Below, one piece after another: positions 15,824 to 24,844 of a stretch of 64,000 nucleotides of DNA (position 1 is its first letter; the number at the start of each line of letters is the position of its first letter). The DNA comes from Myxococcus stipitatus. Its GTDB lineage: Bacteria > Myxococcota > Myxococcia > Myxococcales > Myxococcaceae. The translations under genes were made by a program, and so were the position numbers. The notes beneath the pieces were generated by a model. The model was given only the letters and a program-made list of their open reading frames with translations, searched no databases and was not told the DNA's origin. The stretch lies in assembly GCF_038561935.1 (NCBI RefSeq), contig NZ_CP102770.1:8246001-8310000 (forward strand), given 5' to 3'.

Positions 15824-17242
15824 ATGGTTTCCACCGCCCCCGTCTCTCAGGGCCCTGCTGGCCTTGGCCTTAAGACCTGTCTTGCCCTGCTCGGCGTGGC
15901 CCTCGTGGTGCGGACCGTGGTGGCGCTCGGGACCGACGTCTACTTCGACACGGCCTACTACTGGCAATGGTCGCAGCGGCTCGACTGGGGCTACTACGAC
16001 CATCCCCCGCTCATCGCGTGGCTCCTCGCGCTCCTGGGCATCCACGCCACGGCGCTCCTGTGTGGCGCGGGCACCATCGCCGCCGTGTGGGGCCTGGCGC
16101 GAGACGTGTACCAGAGCCGTGAAGCGGCCTGGCGCGCATCGGCCCTGTGGAGCGTGGTGCCCGGCGGCATGGTCGCGGGCATCTGGGCCACGCCGGACTC
16201 GCCGCTGCTCTTGTTCTGGACGCTGGCGCTCTGGGCGCTGTGGCGCGAGCGGTGGTTGTGGGCGGGCATGGCCTCGGGGCTCGCGCTGCTCGCCAAGTTC
16301 CCCGCGGTGTTGCTGGGCATCGCCTTCCTCATCACCGCGCTGAGGTCCCGACGCTTGCCCTGGGGCGCGTGGGGCACGGGTGTCATCGCGGCGGTGTTCC
16401 TGGTCCCCGTGCTCCTCTGGAACGCGCGGCACGACTGGGTGGGCATCCTCTTCCAGCTCAAGCATGGGCTGGATGGCCAGGGCGGATGGCGCACGCTGGG
16501 CGACTTCGTCGTGGGGCAGTTCGCCTTCGGGGGGCCCGTGCTGGCGATTCTCGCGCTGGTGTACGCGGTGCGAGGCCCCCGCGAGCACTTCTTCCTGCGC
16601 ATGGCGGCGCTGGTGCCGTTGCTGTTCTTCGGTTACGCGGCGTCGCGCGCGCGGAGCGAGGTCAACTGGACGACCATGGCGTACCTCTCGGTGTGCGTGG
16701 GCGTCGCGGGCATGAGCCGGCTGTGGCAGCGCGCGGCCGCGTTCTCCGGGCTCGCGGTGGTGCTGGGGGTGTCCATCCACCTCTTCTTCCCGCTGATGTC
16801 CGTCAAGCGCGACACGACGCTGTGGCGCACCCATGGCTGGGACGTGCTGAGCGTCCTGGCCACACCCGAGAAGCTCTTCCCCGAGATGAAGCCAGGCAGC
16901 GTGGTCGCCGTCTTCTCGGGCAACTACCAGCTCGCCTCGCTGGTGGCGCTCCACGCGGGTGTCCCCGTGGGCACGGCGGGGCCGGTGCGCTTCAGCCAGT
17001 ACGACGTGTGGCCCGAGCCTCCCATCCCCCCGGGCAAGGACGTGCTCTGGGTGGAGGAGGATGGCCCGTTCGCGCCTTCCGCGCTGACGGACCGCTTCGA
17101 GACCATGGAGGAACCCGTCGAGCTGGTGGGCATGTACAAGGGCCGCCGCCTGCATCCGTTCCGCGTGTGGTGGGTGCGAAACGCGAAGCCCCCTCCGACG
17201 CCTCCCGAAGCGCCCGACGGGATGAATCAGTCCCATCGCTGA
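15824..17242 (+). CDS. ArnT-like (GT39/GT83) membrane glycosyltransferase
   Basis: A 472-aa polytopic protein with about ten membrane helices. The first periplasmic loop carries the family signature DVYFDTAYYWQWSQRL then DWGYYDHPPLIAW, where the acidic residue acts in catalysis in ArnT and PMT enzymes. These enzymes move a sugar from a polyprenyl-phosphate donor to lipid or protein on the outer face of the inner membrane. The soluble C-terminal region (from about 330) ends in a Pro-rich tail. The acceptor and sugar are unknown, and no polymyxin-resistance genes lie nearby. The ATG at 15824 begins just before the first helix. Confidence 0.85.
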   Translation: MVSTAPVSQGPAGLGLKTCLALLGVALVVRTVVALGTDVYFDTAYYWQWSQRLDWGYYDHPPLIAWLLALLGIHATALLCGAGTIAAVWGLARDVYQSREAAWRASALWSVVPGGMVAGIWATPDSPLLLFWTLALWALWRERWLWAGMASGLALLAKFPAVLLGIAFLITALRSRRLPWGAWGTGVIAAVFLVPVLLWNARHDWVGILFQLKHGLDGQGGWRTLGDFVVGQFAFGGPVLAILALVYAVRGPREHFFLRMAALVPLLFFGYAASRARSEVNWTTMAYLSVCVGVAGMSRLWQRAAAFSGLAVVLGVSIHLFFPLMSVKRDTTLWRTHGWDVLSVLATPEKLFPEMKPGSVVAVFSGNYQLASLVALHAGVPVGTAGPVRFSQYDVWPEPPIPPGKDVLWVEEDGPFAPSALTDRFETMEEPVELVGMYKGRRLHPFRVWWVRNAKPPPTPPEAPDGMNQSHR

Positions 17243-17315
17243 CCGCCCAGGCGGCAGCGGCTTGCTCGTGTGCTCTCCGCGAGCCACCCGGGGGTGTAGA
17301 CTCCGTCCGCTCCGC

Positions 17316-17858
17316 ATGGACCTCACCCTCTTATTCGTCGGTCTCGTCAAAGTGGTGCTGGGGGGCCTGGTCGCCGCCCTCGGCATCTGGATGGCGCTGC
17401 GCGGCTTGAGCCGCATCCTCGGCACGCAGCCGGTGGAGGAGCTGCGCCAGGGCAACACCGCGGCGGGCCTCGTCCATGCGTCGAGCCTCGTGTCGCTGGG
17501 GCTGCTCGTACAGCACGCGGTGCTGGCCACCTCGGACGCGGTGGACCTCACGGTGCGCACCTCGCCCTTCCAGCCCGTCATGCTGGGGAAGCTCATCGCC
17601 GTGGCCGCGCTGCACGTGGGCCTGTCGCTGGGCGTGGGCGTCGCGGTGCTCGCGATGGGCATCCTCCTGTTCGACCGGATGACGCCGGGCATCGACGAGC
17701 TGGCGGAGGTGCGCAAGGGCAACGTCGCCGCCGCGCTCATCCTCGCCGCCATCCTGCTGGTGCTCGCGCTGCTCACCGCGCCCGGACTCCAGGCCGCGCT
17801 CAACGGGCTCATCCCCTTCCCCCAGCTTCCGGAGGGCACTGTTGTCGCGCCCGGCTGA
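17316..17858 (+). CDS. DUF350 membrane protein
   Basis: A 180-aa inner membrane protein made of two similar halves, each with two to three helices and a conserved VEELRQGNTAAGLVHASSL / IDELAEVRKGNVAAALILAA segment; the repeated 'E...GN.AA' is the DUF350 hallmark. DUF350 proteins (YjfL type) often sit beside polyamine, DUF4178 or transglutaminase genes; biochemistry is unknown. It is followed after 21 bp by a transglutaminase-like gene, so a two-gene transcript is likely. Confidence 0.85.
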   Translation: MDLTLLFVGLVKVVLGGLVAALGIWMALRGLSRILGTQPVEELRQGNTAAGLVHASSLVSLGLLVQHAVLATSDAVDLTVRTSPFQPVMLGKLIAVAALHVGLSLGVGVAVLAMGILLFDRMTPGIDELAEVRKGNVAAALILAAILLVLALLTAPGLQAALNGLIPFPQLPEGTVVAPG

Positions 17859-17879
17859 CGGGTTCGCGCCGCCTCGAAC

Positions 17880-18752
17880 ATGTCCTCGGATTCGCGCATG
17901 AAGACGGCCCTCAAGCTCCTCGCCGCGCTGCTGGTGGTCGCCGGCGCGCTCGGGGGTGCCCTCCGTCTGGGCCTCGTGGGCCGGCTCGCGGACACGGACG
18001 CGGGCGCCGCGCCCCATGACATCCCCGGAGGCTCGGACGCGATGGAGCTGGGCACGGTGCTCATCCCCTCGGACACGCCGCGCGCACGGGCACGGACGTA
18101 TGTCTGGAGCACGGCGGGCCTCACGCCGCCCGACCATCGGCTGACCTACGGGCTGGGCGACACGCTGGATGCCTGGATGGAGGACCAGCTCAAGGCGCTC
18201 GGGCGGAGGCTGCGCTACCGCTCCCTGGGCGGTGAGCGCTTCACCTATCAGCCCCCTCGCGGCTGCTCCGCCGACATGCGCTGCATCTACGAGGAGCTGA
18301 TGCGCAGCAACGAGGGGCCGGTGAAGGCGCTGGGCGAGCGCTTCGTCACGTCCGTCCGCGAGCGCAACCTGGACTCCGCGCAGGCCGCGCAGCTCATCCT
18401 CGGCTTCGTGCAGCGCATCCAGTACGAGCTGCCGCGGGACGAGCCCTTCGGCATCGTCCCCCCCGCGCTGGTGCCCGCGCGCAACCGAGGAGACTGCGAC
18501 TCCAAGGCCCTGCTCGCGGTGATGTTGCTGCGTCAGGTGGGCATCGACGCGGTGATGCTCTACTCGGACCCGCTGGCCCACGCGGCGGTGGGCGTGGGCC
18601 TACCGGGCTCGGGCACCCGGCTGCGCCACGGAGGGCGCAGCTACCAGTACGCGGAAGTCACCGCCGAGGGCTGGCCGCTGGGGATGATTCCTCCCAAGTA
18701 CGACAAGCCCCGGCTGTGGCGGGTGATGCTGCTGGACACCCCCACCGGCTAG
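17880..18752 (+). CDS. Transglutaminase-like membrane-anchored protein
   Basis: A 290-aa protein with an N-terminal hydrophobic anchor (residues about 8-34) and an extracytoplasmic domain. A Cys in NRGDCDSKALLAVMLL fits the transglutaminase nucleophile; the His in LAHAAVGVGLP and the acid in YAEVTAEGWPLG are plausible partners, so the active site may be intact. There are also Cys residues in RGCSADMRC. It follows DUF350 by 21 bp and converges with the Thg1 gene by a 4-bp overlap. The start has a weak ribosome site; ATG 17898 is an alternative. Function unknown. Confidence 0.7.
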   Translation: MSSDSRMKTALKLLAALLVVAGALGGALRLGLVGRLADTDAGAAPHDIPGGSDAMELGTVLIPSDTPRARARTYVWSTAGLTPPDHRLTYGLGDTLDAWMEDQLKALGRRLRYRSLGGERFTYQPPRGCSADMRCIYEELMRSNEGPVKALGERFVTSVRERNLDSAQAAQLILGFVQRIQYELPRDEPFGIVPPALVPARNRGDCDSKALLAVMLLRQVGIDAVMLYSDPLAHAAVGVGLPGSGTRLRHGGRSYQYAEVTAEGWPLGMIPPKYDKPRLWRVMLLDTPTG

Positions 18753-19519
18753 CGAGGCTCCAGCGGAGGCGCCGCGAGCACGTCGCGCAGATAGCGCTCG
18801 TAGGCCTCCTTCATGGGCAGCTCCGAGTCCACCCCGAGCCGGCGCCGCGTCGTCTGATGACGGGAGCCGTCTCGAGGGTCCACGCCCTCCTTCACGTAGC
18901 GCTCCCAGCGGATGGCGGAGCCCCGGCGCTGCCAGAGCGGCACCTCGTTGAAGTTGATGCCGCGCTGGAAGAGCAGCTCGTTCTTGAAGGCCGTGGAGCG
19001 CCCATCCAGCTCCCGCGTGGCCTGCGCCGCGCTCAGCCCCTCCTTGCGCAGCGTCCAGTAACACCAGCCCTGAAGCGAACACCGCGAGCCATCCGCCTGT
19101 CGCCACGCGAAGTAGTCGAGCACCGAGCGCTCATCCACGCCCATCCACACGCGCCCGTCGAACACCGCCGGCACGCCCACCGCGTGCGTGAAGGTGGCGG
19201 TCGCCACGCTGGCGGAGAGCGACACCAGCTTCTCCACCTCGCGGTCGAACAACGACCAGTCGGGGCGGAAGAGCACGGAGATTTCGTCGCTCTGCGTATA
19301 CGCGTAGATGCCCTGGAACTCCTCCAGCAGCGCGCTCGCGGTGCGGACCATCATCCCGTGGAAGCGCGGGTCGAACGGCTTCTCGAAGCGCTCCTGCGTG
19401 AAGCGGGAGAAGCCTCGGCCGTCCACGCGCAACACCGCCCACGCTCCAGGCAGGAGGCGCAGGCCGTGAAACAGCTCCCCCTGCCGCATCTTTCGAGCCA
19501 TCTCATCCGCGTCCATCAT
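18749..19519 (-). CDS. Thg1-like 3'-5' RNA polymerase (tRNA-His guanylyltransferase family)
   Basis: A 256-aa member of the Thg1/TLP family, which adds nucleotides in the 3' to 5' direction. The two carboxylate motifs are present: D33 in LRVDGRGFSRF and D78-E79 in YTQSDEISVLF. WRQADGSRC and DGRSTAFKNELLF match later family blocks. Bacterial members are known to repair 5'-truncated tRNAs, whereas bacterial tRNA-His usually gets G-1 from its gene. The ATG at 19519 has AAGGAG seven bases upstream and lies inside the kinase gene (17-bp overlap), giving a coupled pair. Confidence 0.9.
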   Translation of the reverse strand: MMDADEMARKMRQGELFHGLRLLPGAWAVLRVDGRGFSRFTQERFEKPFDPRFHGMMVRTASALLEEFQGIYAYTQSDEISVLFRPDWSLFDREVEKLVSLSASVATATFTHAVGVPAVFDGRVWMGVDERSVLDYFAWRQADGSRCSLQGWCYWTLRKEGLSAAQATRELDGRSTAFKNELLFQRGINFNEVPLWQRRGSAIRWERYVKEGVDPRDGSRHQTTRRRLGVDSELPMKEAYERYLRDVLAAPPLEPR

Positions 19520-19979
19520 CTTCCTGCTCCTTCCAGTCCTCGACGACGAAGTCCCCGTCGCCGCCGAGGGTGACGCGGTACAACGAATCAAATCCCTCCT
19601 CACGACACGGCCGCCGCAACAGCTTCGCCGTCGCGAACAGCGCCACCTCCGGCACCCGCGCGCGCCCCTGCCGCTTCGCATTCCGCGCCAGGCAATCCAC
19701 CAGCTTCGAGGAGAAGGAGTAGCCAATGACAGACGCGCCATGCGCCTGGCCCAGCGCGATGAGCGGCGCGCGCTGCTCCCGCGTCGGGTGGGTGTTGTCC
19801 ACCACCACCGACTTCCCTTCGGCCAGCGCCTCGGCCACGCACCGCTGCTGACGCGCGTCCTTGCGCCGCGCGTTGGGCCACAGGTCCTTGCTCACCAGGA
19901 CGTGCGTCGAGGCGAAGCGCCGCTGAAAGAAGCTGCTCTTGCCCGAGGCCTGCAATCCGATGAAGAGGATGAGTTCCAT
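19503..19979 (-). CDS. P-loop polynucleotide-kinase-like protein (AAA_33 type)
   Basis: A 158-aa kinase. The Walker A is G8-LQASGK-S15; VVVDNTHPT (about 58-66) is the acidic-Asp-Asn-Thr motif of T4 PNK and related AAA_33 kinases; CLARNAKRQGRARVP (about 96-110) is the lid with paired Arg. Family members transfer the ATP gamma-phosphate to 5'-OH nucleic acid ends or to small metabolites. It is upstream of and overlaps the Thg1-like gene, which makes phosphorylation of RNA 5' ends the most attractive role; this is inference from context. Confidence 0.8.
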   Translation of the reverse strand: MELILFIGLQASGKSSFFQRRFASTHVLVSKDLWPNARRKDARQQRCVAEALAEGKSVVVDNTHPTREQRAPLIALGQAHGASVIGYSFSSKLVDCLARNAKRQGRARVPEVALFATAKLLRRPCREEGFDSLYRVTLGGDGDFVVEDWKEQEDDGRG

Positions 19980-20130
19980 GACGAGGCCCCTCCGGACGCC
20001 GCGCCCGGGACCCGGCTGACGCCCTCCTCCCAGCGGACCCCACAGGGCGTGTCGGCTCGCGCACCGCGTCTACCTCAATCACCGCCGGCTGTGAGGCATT
20101 GCACATCGCGCGGGACCGACACGGCGAATG

Positions 20131-20190
20131 TGTTGATTCGACGTGACTATCTCGATTAACAATTAATTCTCGATTTCCTGCGATTCAACA
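20131..20190 (+). promoter_or_regulatory. AT-rich island with inverted and direct repeats upstream of the S8 peptidase
   Basis: In the 295-bp gene-free stretch 19980-20274 only this part stands out. TGTTGATTCG (20131-20140) and CGATTCAACA (20181-20190) form a near-perfect inverted repeat (9 of 10); CTCGATT occurs twice, at 20151 and 20169. A TTGATT hexamer (20133-20138) lies 18 bases before TAACAA, a weak promoter match. It probably drives the secreted peptidase; the assignment is by position. Confidence 0.45.
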
Positions 20191-20274
20191 ACTGTCGTAA
20201 TCCGCCGCCCGGACTGAATCCTGGCGCGGCGGGCGCAGCACGAAGCGCAACCCGAGCAGCAGGAGAGACACCTC

Positions 20275-22590
20275 ATGAAGACTGCATTCTCGTCGTATTC
20301 GGGAAGCTGGCGTCGCCTCACTGTGATGACCCTGGGCTGTGGCCTTCTCGCGCCGATTCCGGCGTTCGCGGCGACCAAGGCGCCGTCAGGAGTCGAGCGC
20401 GCCGCGACAGCCGCGGCGCGAGTCATCGACAGCGACAAGGCCACCACGGCGCGTCCTGTCGCGGGGCTGGAGGACTCGGTGAAGGGGCGCCACGCGCTCG
20501 TCACCGGGGCCGGCCGGGTGTTCCACCGCACGGACAACCAGGTGCATTCGCTGAAGACGCTCGCGGTCCCCAGCACCACGCTCCAGTTACATGTCTGGGA
20601 AGAGCAGGACGCGGCCGGACAGCGTCAGGACTTCTTCGCGTACAGCCGCGGTGGCACGGAGCTCGTGGGCCGGGCCCAGGCCACGACGTATCAGGTGCGC
20701 CTGGGGCACGTTCAGTTCGACCCGCTGCGTGACACGGCGCCGCTGGTCGCGGGCCTCCTGACGGCGGACCCGGGCAACACGCTGTCACTCGTGCAGCTCC
20801 AGGCGACGCCGCTGCCGGAGCTTCGGGAGTCCCTGGAGCGAGAGGGTGGCAAGGTGCTGCGCTTCCTCACGGACCACACGTTCCTGGTGGAGATGAACGC
20901 GGACACGAAGAAGCGCGTCGCGGAGCTGCCCTTCGTGCGCTGGGTGGGCCCGTACCATCCGGAGTATCGCGTGGAGGGCTTCCTGCGGGACGCCCTCACG
21001 GGGCGCTCCGCGCGGCTGGAGGCGCAGCGCTACTCCATCATGGTGGGTGAGCGCGGCGCCGTGCGCCAGGGCGAGGTCGCCGACCTCGTGCGCAAGCTAG
21101 GCGGCACCGTGGACCTCATCGAGCCGGGTGGCCTGCGCGTGGAGGCCACGCTCACCCAGCCGCAGCTCGAGCGGCTCGTGCGCTCCAACGCGGTGCAGTT
21201 CATCGACCGCTGGGGTGGCCCGGGTGAGGTGGACATGAACAACGTGCGCGAGGTGGGTGGCGCCAACTACCTCGAGACGACGCGCGGCTGGACGGGTGAA
21301 GGCGTGCGCGGCGAAATCTTCGACACCGAGCTGCGGACCACGCATCAGGAGTGGGCCGTGCCCCCCATCATCCACAGCACGTCCACCACAGGCAGCGCGC
21401 ACGGGACGAGCTGCTACAGCATCAACTTCGCCAAGGGCGTCGTCCCCGAGGCGCGCGGCATGCTCCCCAAGGGTCAGGGCATCTTCTTCCTCTACAGCCA
21501 GTCCACCCAGTTCGGCGGAACCAAGTCCCGCTACGACATCAACCGCGAGCTGACGGACCCGGCGGGCCCCTACCGCGCCGTGTTCCAGACCTCCAGCGTG
21601 GGAAGCACCCTGGGCACCACGTACACCACCATCTCCGCCGAGGTGGACGACTACCTCCACAAGGCGCCCATCCTCAGCACCCAGTCCCAGAGCAACTCCG
21701 GCACGCGCAACTCGCGGCCGCAGGCGTGGGCCAAGAACATCGTCTCCGTCGGCGGCTTCTACCACCGCAACACCGCCAGCCGCACCGATGACTCCTGGAG
21801 CAACAGCGCGAGCATCGGCCCCGCGGCCGACGGACGCCTCAAGCCGGACCTGTCCTACTTCTACGACCAGATTCGCTCAGCCAGCAACGCGAGCAACACG
21901 TCGTACACGGAGTTCGGCGGAACCAGCGCCGCGACCCCGCAGACGGCGGGCCACTTCGGGCTCCTCTTCGAGATGTGGCACAAGGGCGTGTGGGCCGGCC
22001 ACGGCGGCGGCGCGGACGTCTTCGCCAGCCGCCCACAGATGGCGACCGCCAAGGCGCTGATGATCAACCTGGCCCACCGCTACAACTGGACGGCCGGCGG
22101 CACCAACGGCGACCTGACGCGCGCGCGCCAGGGCTGGGGCACCGCGGACATCAAGCGGCTGCATGACCGCGCCCCGGTGACGGGCATCATCGACGAGACG
22201 GACACCCTCCTGCCCCTGGGCAGCAACACCTACGGCGTCACCGTCGCCGCGGGCGAGAAGGAGCTCAACGTCACGCTCGTCTACACGGACCCCGCGGGCA
22301 CGGTGGGCGCCGCGCAGGCGCGCATCAATGACCTCTCGCTGCGCGTCACCTCGCCCTCCGGCGTCGTGTACTGGGGCAACAACGGCCTGACGGCGAGCAA
22401 CGTCTCCACGTCCGGCGGCGTCTCCAACAAGGTGGACACCGTCGAGAACGTCTTCCTGGTCAACCCCGAGGCCGGTGCGTGGACCGTGACGGTGCTCGGC
22501 GACGAAATCGTCCAGGACGCCGACCTGAGCACCCGCGCCATCGACGCGAAGTACGGCCTGGTCGTGAGCGGCGGCATCCTCCGCAAGTAG
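20275..22590 (+). CDS. Secreted subtilisin-like (S8) peptidase
   Basis: A 771-aa extracellular serine peptidase. A signal peptide ends near AFAATKA (about residue 33). Residues about 95-310 look like a propeptide/inhibitor region. The catalytic Asp is D350 (EIFDTEL), the His H376 (GSAHGTSC) and the Ser S551 (FGGTSAATPQTAGH). The C-terminal domain (about 640-770) is a beta-rich P-domain-like module. The start at 20275 has AGGAGAG eight bases upstream. Extracellular peptidases support predatory feeding in myxobacteria; the specific role here is inferred. Confidence 0.92.
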   Translation: MKTAFSSYSGSWRRLTVMTLGCGLLAPIPAFAATKAPSGVERAATAAARVIDSDKATTARPVAGLEDSVKGRHALVTGAGRVFHRTDNQVHSLKTLAVPSTTLQLHVWEEQDAAGQRQDFFAYSRGGTELVGRAQATTYQVRLGHVQFDPLRDTAPLVAGLLTADPGNTLSLVQLQATPLPELRESLEREGGKVLRFLTDHTFLVEMNADTKKRVAELPFVRWVGPYHPEYRVEGFLRDALTGRSARLEAQRYSIMVGERGAVRQGEVADLVRKLGGTVDLIEPGGLRVEATLTQPQLERLVRSNAVQFIDRWGGPGEVDMNNVREVGGANYLETTRGWTGEGVRGEIFDTELRTTHQEWAVPPIIHSTSTTGSAHGTSCYSINFAKGVVPEARGMLPKGQGIFFLYSQSTQFGGTKSRYDINRELTDPAGPYRAVFQTSSVGSTLGTTYTTISAEVDDYLHKAPILSTQSQSNSGTRNSRPQAWAKNIVSVGGFYHRNTASRTDDSWSNSASIGPAADGRLKPDLSYFYDQIRSASNASNTSYTEFGGTSAATPQTAGHFGLLFEMWHKGVWAGHGGGADVFASRPQMATAKALMINLAHRYNWTAGGTNGDLTRARQGWGTADIKRLHDRAPVTGIIDETDTLLPLGSNTYGVTVAAGEKELNVTLVYTDPAGTVGAAQARINDLSLRVTSPSGVVYWGNNGLTASNVSTSGGVSNKVDTVENVFLVNPEAGAWTVTVLGDEIVQDADLSTRAIDAKYGLVVSGGILRK

Positions 22591-22601
22591 TCACACCGTG
22601 A

Positions 22602-22654
22602 CACGCGGGTGGGCCGGTGTTCCCCACGAGGACCACCGGCCCGCCCACCGCGTG
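22602..22654 (+). terminator. GC-rich stem-loop after the S8 peptidase
   Basis: CACGCGGGTGGGCCGGTG (22602-22619) can pair with the segment ending CCGCGTG at 22654, with small bulges. It lies 11 bases after the stop. No U-tract follows. Confidence 0.5.
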
Positions 22655-22711
22655 ACACGCCCGCGCCCGAGACACTGGCCGCCGTCGCGTCCGGATGGCA
22701 TGACGGGGCCC

Positions 22712-24625
22712 ATGGCTCGTGACGTCTCCTTCTTCGACCAGCTCGGCTCCCTCCTCGCCAAGGAGCGCGAGGCCGAGAAAGCCCGCCTCGCCACCCTCGC
22801 CGAGGGCCTGTCCCTCCACGAGCGCGAGGAGCAGGGCCTGTCCGTCCTGGACCTCGAGACGGTGGAGGAGGAGGTCGGCCTGGGGGGCCGCGTGCTGCTC
22901 ACCCTGGCCCGCGCGGACCGCGCGCGCCTTCCCTCCCGGCTCCACAACGGAGACCTGGTGGCGGTGCTCCCCCGCCGCGCCGAGGTGAGCGAGCCCGCCA
23001 AGGCCCTGGTCTCCCGCGCCAGCGCCACGCGCCTCCAGCTCGCCTTCGACCGCTCTCCGCCCCCGTATGTCCACGAGGGCCTGCTCAGACTCGACGTCGT
23101 CCCCAACGACGTCACCTACGAGCGGATGCGCACGGGCCTTCAGCGCGTGAAGGCCATGGACAAGGGCCTCGAGCGCCGCAAGCGCGAGGTGCTGCTGGGC
23201 AACGAGCCGCCGCGCACGGACAAGCCTCGCGACTTCGAGCCGGGCCGGCCCCTCAACCCCGAGCAGCTGGACGCGGTGGGACGCGCGCTCGCCGCCGAGG
23301 ACTTCTTCCTGGTCCACGGCCCTCCGGGCACCGGCAAGTCCACGGTGCTCGCGGAGGTGGCCGCGCAGGCCGTGGCCCGAGGCCAGCGCCTGCTCTGCAC
23401 CGCCGCCAGCAACGCCGCGGTGGACCACCTGCTGGACCTGTGCCTGGGCCAGGGCCTGCGCGCCGTCCGCGTGGGCCACCCCGCCCGCGTCGCGGCGCGC
23501 CTGCAGGAGCACACGCTGGACATCGTCGTGGAGGAGCACCCCGACCGCGTCGTCTCGCGCGAGCTCTTCGACGAGGCCTTCTCGCTGCTCGGCTACGCGC
23601 GACGCCAGCGCACCCAGGGCCGCAGCCGCGCGCGCTTCTCCAACGCCCGCGCCTCCACCACGGAGGCCAAGGCCATGCTCGACGAGGCCCGCGCGCTCGA
23701 GCGCAAGGCGGTGCGCTCCGTGCTGGCCAACGCGGACGTCGTCTGCGTCACGCTCGCGAGCCTCGACTCCGGCGTGCTGTCCGGGGAGAAGTTCGACCTG
23801 GCGCTCCTGGACGAAGCCACCCAGGCCACCGAGCCGCTCGCGCTCCTGGGCTTCCTGCGCGCGCCCATCGTCATCCTCGCCGGAGACCCGCAGCAGCTCC
23901 CGCCCACCGTGCTGTCCCAAGACGCCGCGCGCGCGGGCCTGGCGGTGAGCCTCTTCGAGCGGCTGCTCGCGGACCACGGCGACGGCGTGAAGCGCATGCT
24001 GCTCGAGCAGTACCGGATGAACACGCGCATCATGGACTTCCCCTCGCGCGAGATGTACGGCGGCCAGCTGCGCGCCCACCCCTCCGTCGCGGACCGCATG
24101 CTCGCGGACGTGCTGCCGCCCGGAACCGAGGTGGATGCGCCGCCCGTCCTGTTCCTCGACACCGCCGGCAAGGGCTTCGACGAGGAGGTGGAGCCCACCA
24201 CGCGCAGCCTCTTCAACACCGGCGAGGCGGACCTCATCGAGACGCGCGTGCGCGCCTTGCTCGCGCTGGGCCTGTCACAGCGGGAGCTCGCGGTGATTAC
24301 GCCCTACAGCGCCCAGGCCCACCGCCTGCGCGAGCGCCTGGAGTCCTTCGCCCCCGACGTCGAGGTGGACACCGTGGACGCCTTCCAGGGCCGCGAGAAG
24401 GACGCCGTGCTCGTCTCCCTCACCCGCTCCAACAGCGAGGGCCAGGTCGGCTTCCTCAACGACCTGCGCCGCATGAACGTCGCGCTCACCCGCGCCCGCC
24501 GGCACCTCTTCGTCGTGGGCGACTCGGCCACCCTCAGCGGCCACCCGTTCTACGCCCGCTTCATCGAGGAGTCCCAGACGCACGGCGGCTACCGCTCCGC
24601 CTGGGAGTGGGCCGATACCCCCTGA
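22712..24625 (+). CDS. SF1B UPF1/IGHMBP2-like helicase
   Basis: A 637-aa ATP-dependent DNA/RNA helicase of superfamily 1B. Motifs in order: I GPPGTGKST (about 203-211), II LLDEATQATEP, III GDPQQLPPT, IV QYRMN, V VDAFQGREKD and VI NVALTRARRH. The N-terminal part (1-180) resembles the IGHMBP2 1B/stalk region. Specific substrates are unknown; related enzymes act on RNA-protein or nucleic-acid secondary structures. The start at 22712 begins MARDVSFFDQL; ATG 22700 is an alternative. Confidence 0.9.
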   Translation: MARDVSFFDQLGSLLAKEREAEKARLATLAEGLSLHEREEQGLSVLDLETVEEEVGLGGRVLLTLARADRARLPSRLHNGDLVAVLPRRAEVSEPAKALVSRASATRLQLAFDRSPPPYVHEGLLRLDVVPNDVTYERMRTGLQRVKAMDKGLERRKREVLLGNEPPRTDKPRDFEPGRPLNPEQLDAVGRALAAEDFFLVHGPPGTGKSTVLAEVAAQAVARGQRLLCTAASNAAVDHLLDLCLGQGLRAVRVGHPARVAARLQEHTLDIVVEEHPDRVVSRELFDEAFSLLGYARRQRTQGRSRARFSNARASTTEAKAMLDEARALERKAVRSVLANADVVCVTLASLDSGVLSGEKFDLALLDEATQATEPLALLGFLRAPIVILAGDPQQLPPTVLSQDAARAGLAVSLFERLLADHGDGVKRMLLEQYRMNTRIMDFPSREMYGGQLRAHPSVADRMLADVLPPGTEVDAPPVLFLDTAGKGFDEEVEPTTRSLFNTGEADLIETRVRALLALGLSQRELAVITPYSAQAHRLRERLESFAPDVEVDTVDAFQGREKDAVLVSLTRSNSEGQVGFLNDLRRMNVALTRARRHLFVVGDSATLSGHPFYARFIEESQTHGGYRSAWEWADTP

Positions 24626-24715
24626 GCCCAATCCCTTTCATCGACAGGTCATCACAGACCCAGCCCTGGGGTACTATGCAAGGACTGACAGGGTCATGAT
24701 CCAAAATTTGTCGCA

Positions 24716-24788
24716 GCGGTGAACCAATTTTGTCACCGCCCTCCGTCCATGCGGGGGACGCACCTGGGATATCAAGCATTTGGCTTGA
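24716..24788 (+). promoter_or_regulatory. Two perfect hairpins in the leader of the 59-aa gene
   Basis: GCGGTGA (24716-24722) and TCACCGC (24733-24739) pair over a ten-base loop; TCAAGC (24772-24777) and GCTTGA (24783-24788) pair over a five-base loop. They lie in a 219-bp AT-richer gap between the helicase stop and the small gene. They may be a leader-RNA structure, protein-binding sites, or the helicase terminator. No known riboswitch motif is recognised. Confidence 0.4.
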
Positions 24789-24844
24789 AACCTGTTGTCG
24801 GGCACGAGACGTGCTTCTGCTCCAGGGTGGGGAGGAACCGCCAC

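Noticed and set aside
24716..24788. Riboswitch in the leader of the 59-aa gene
   Set aside because: Hairpins are simple and no ligand-binding core known to me is visible.
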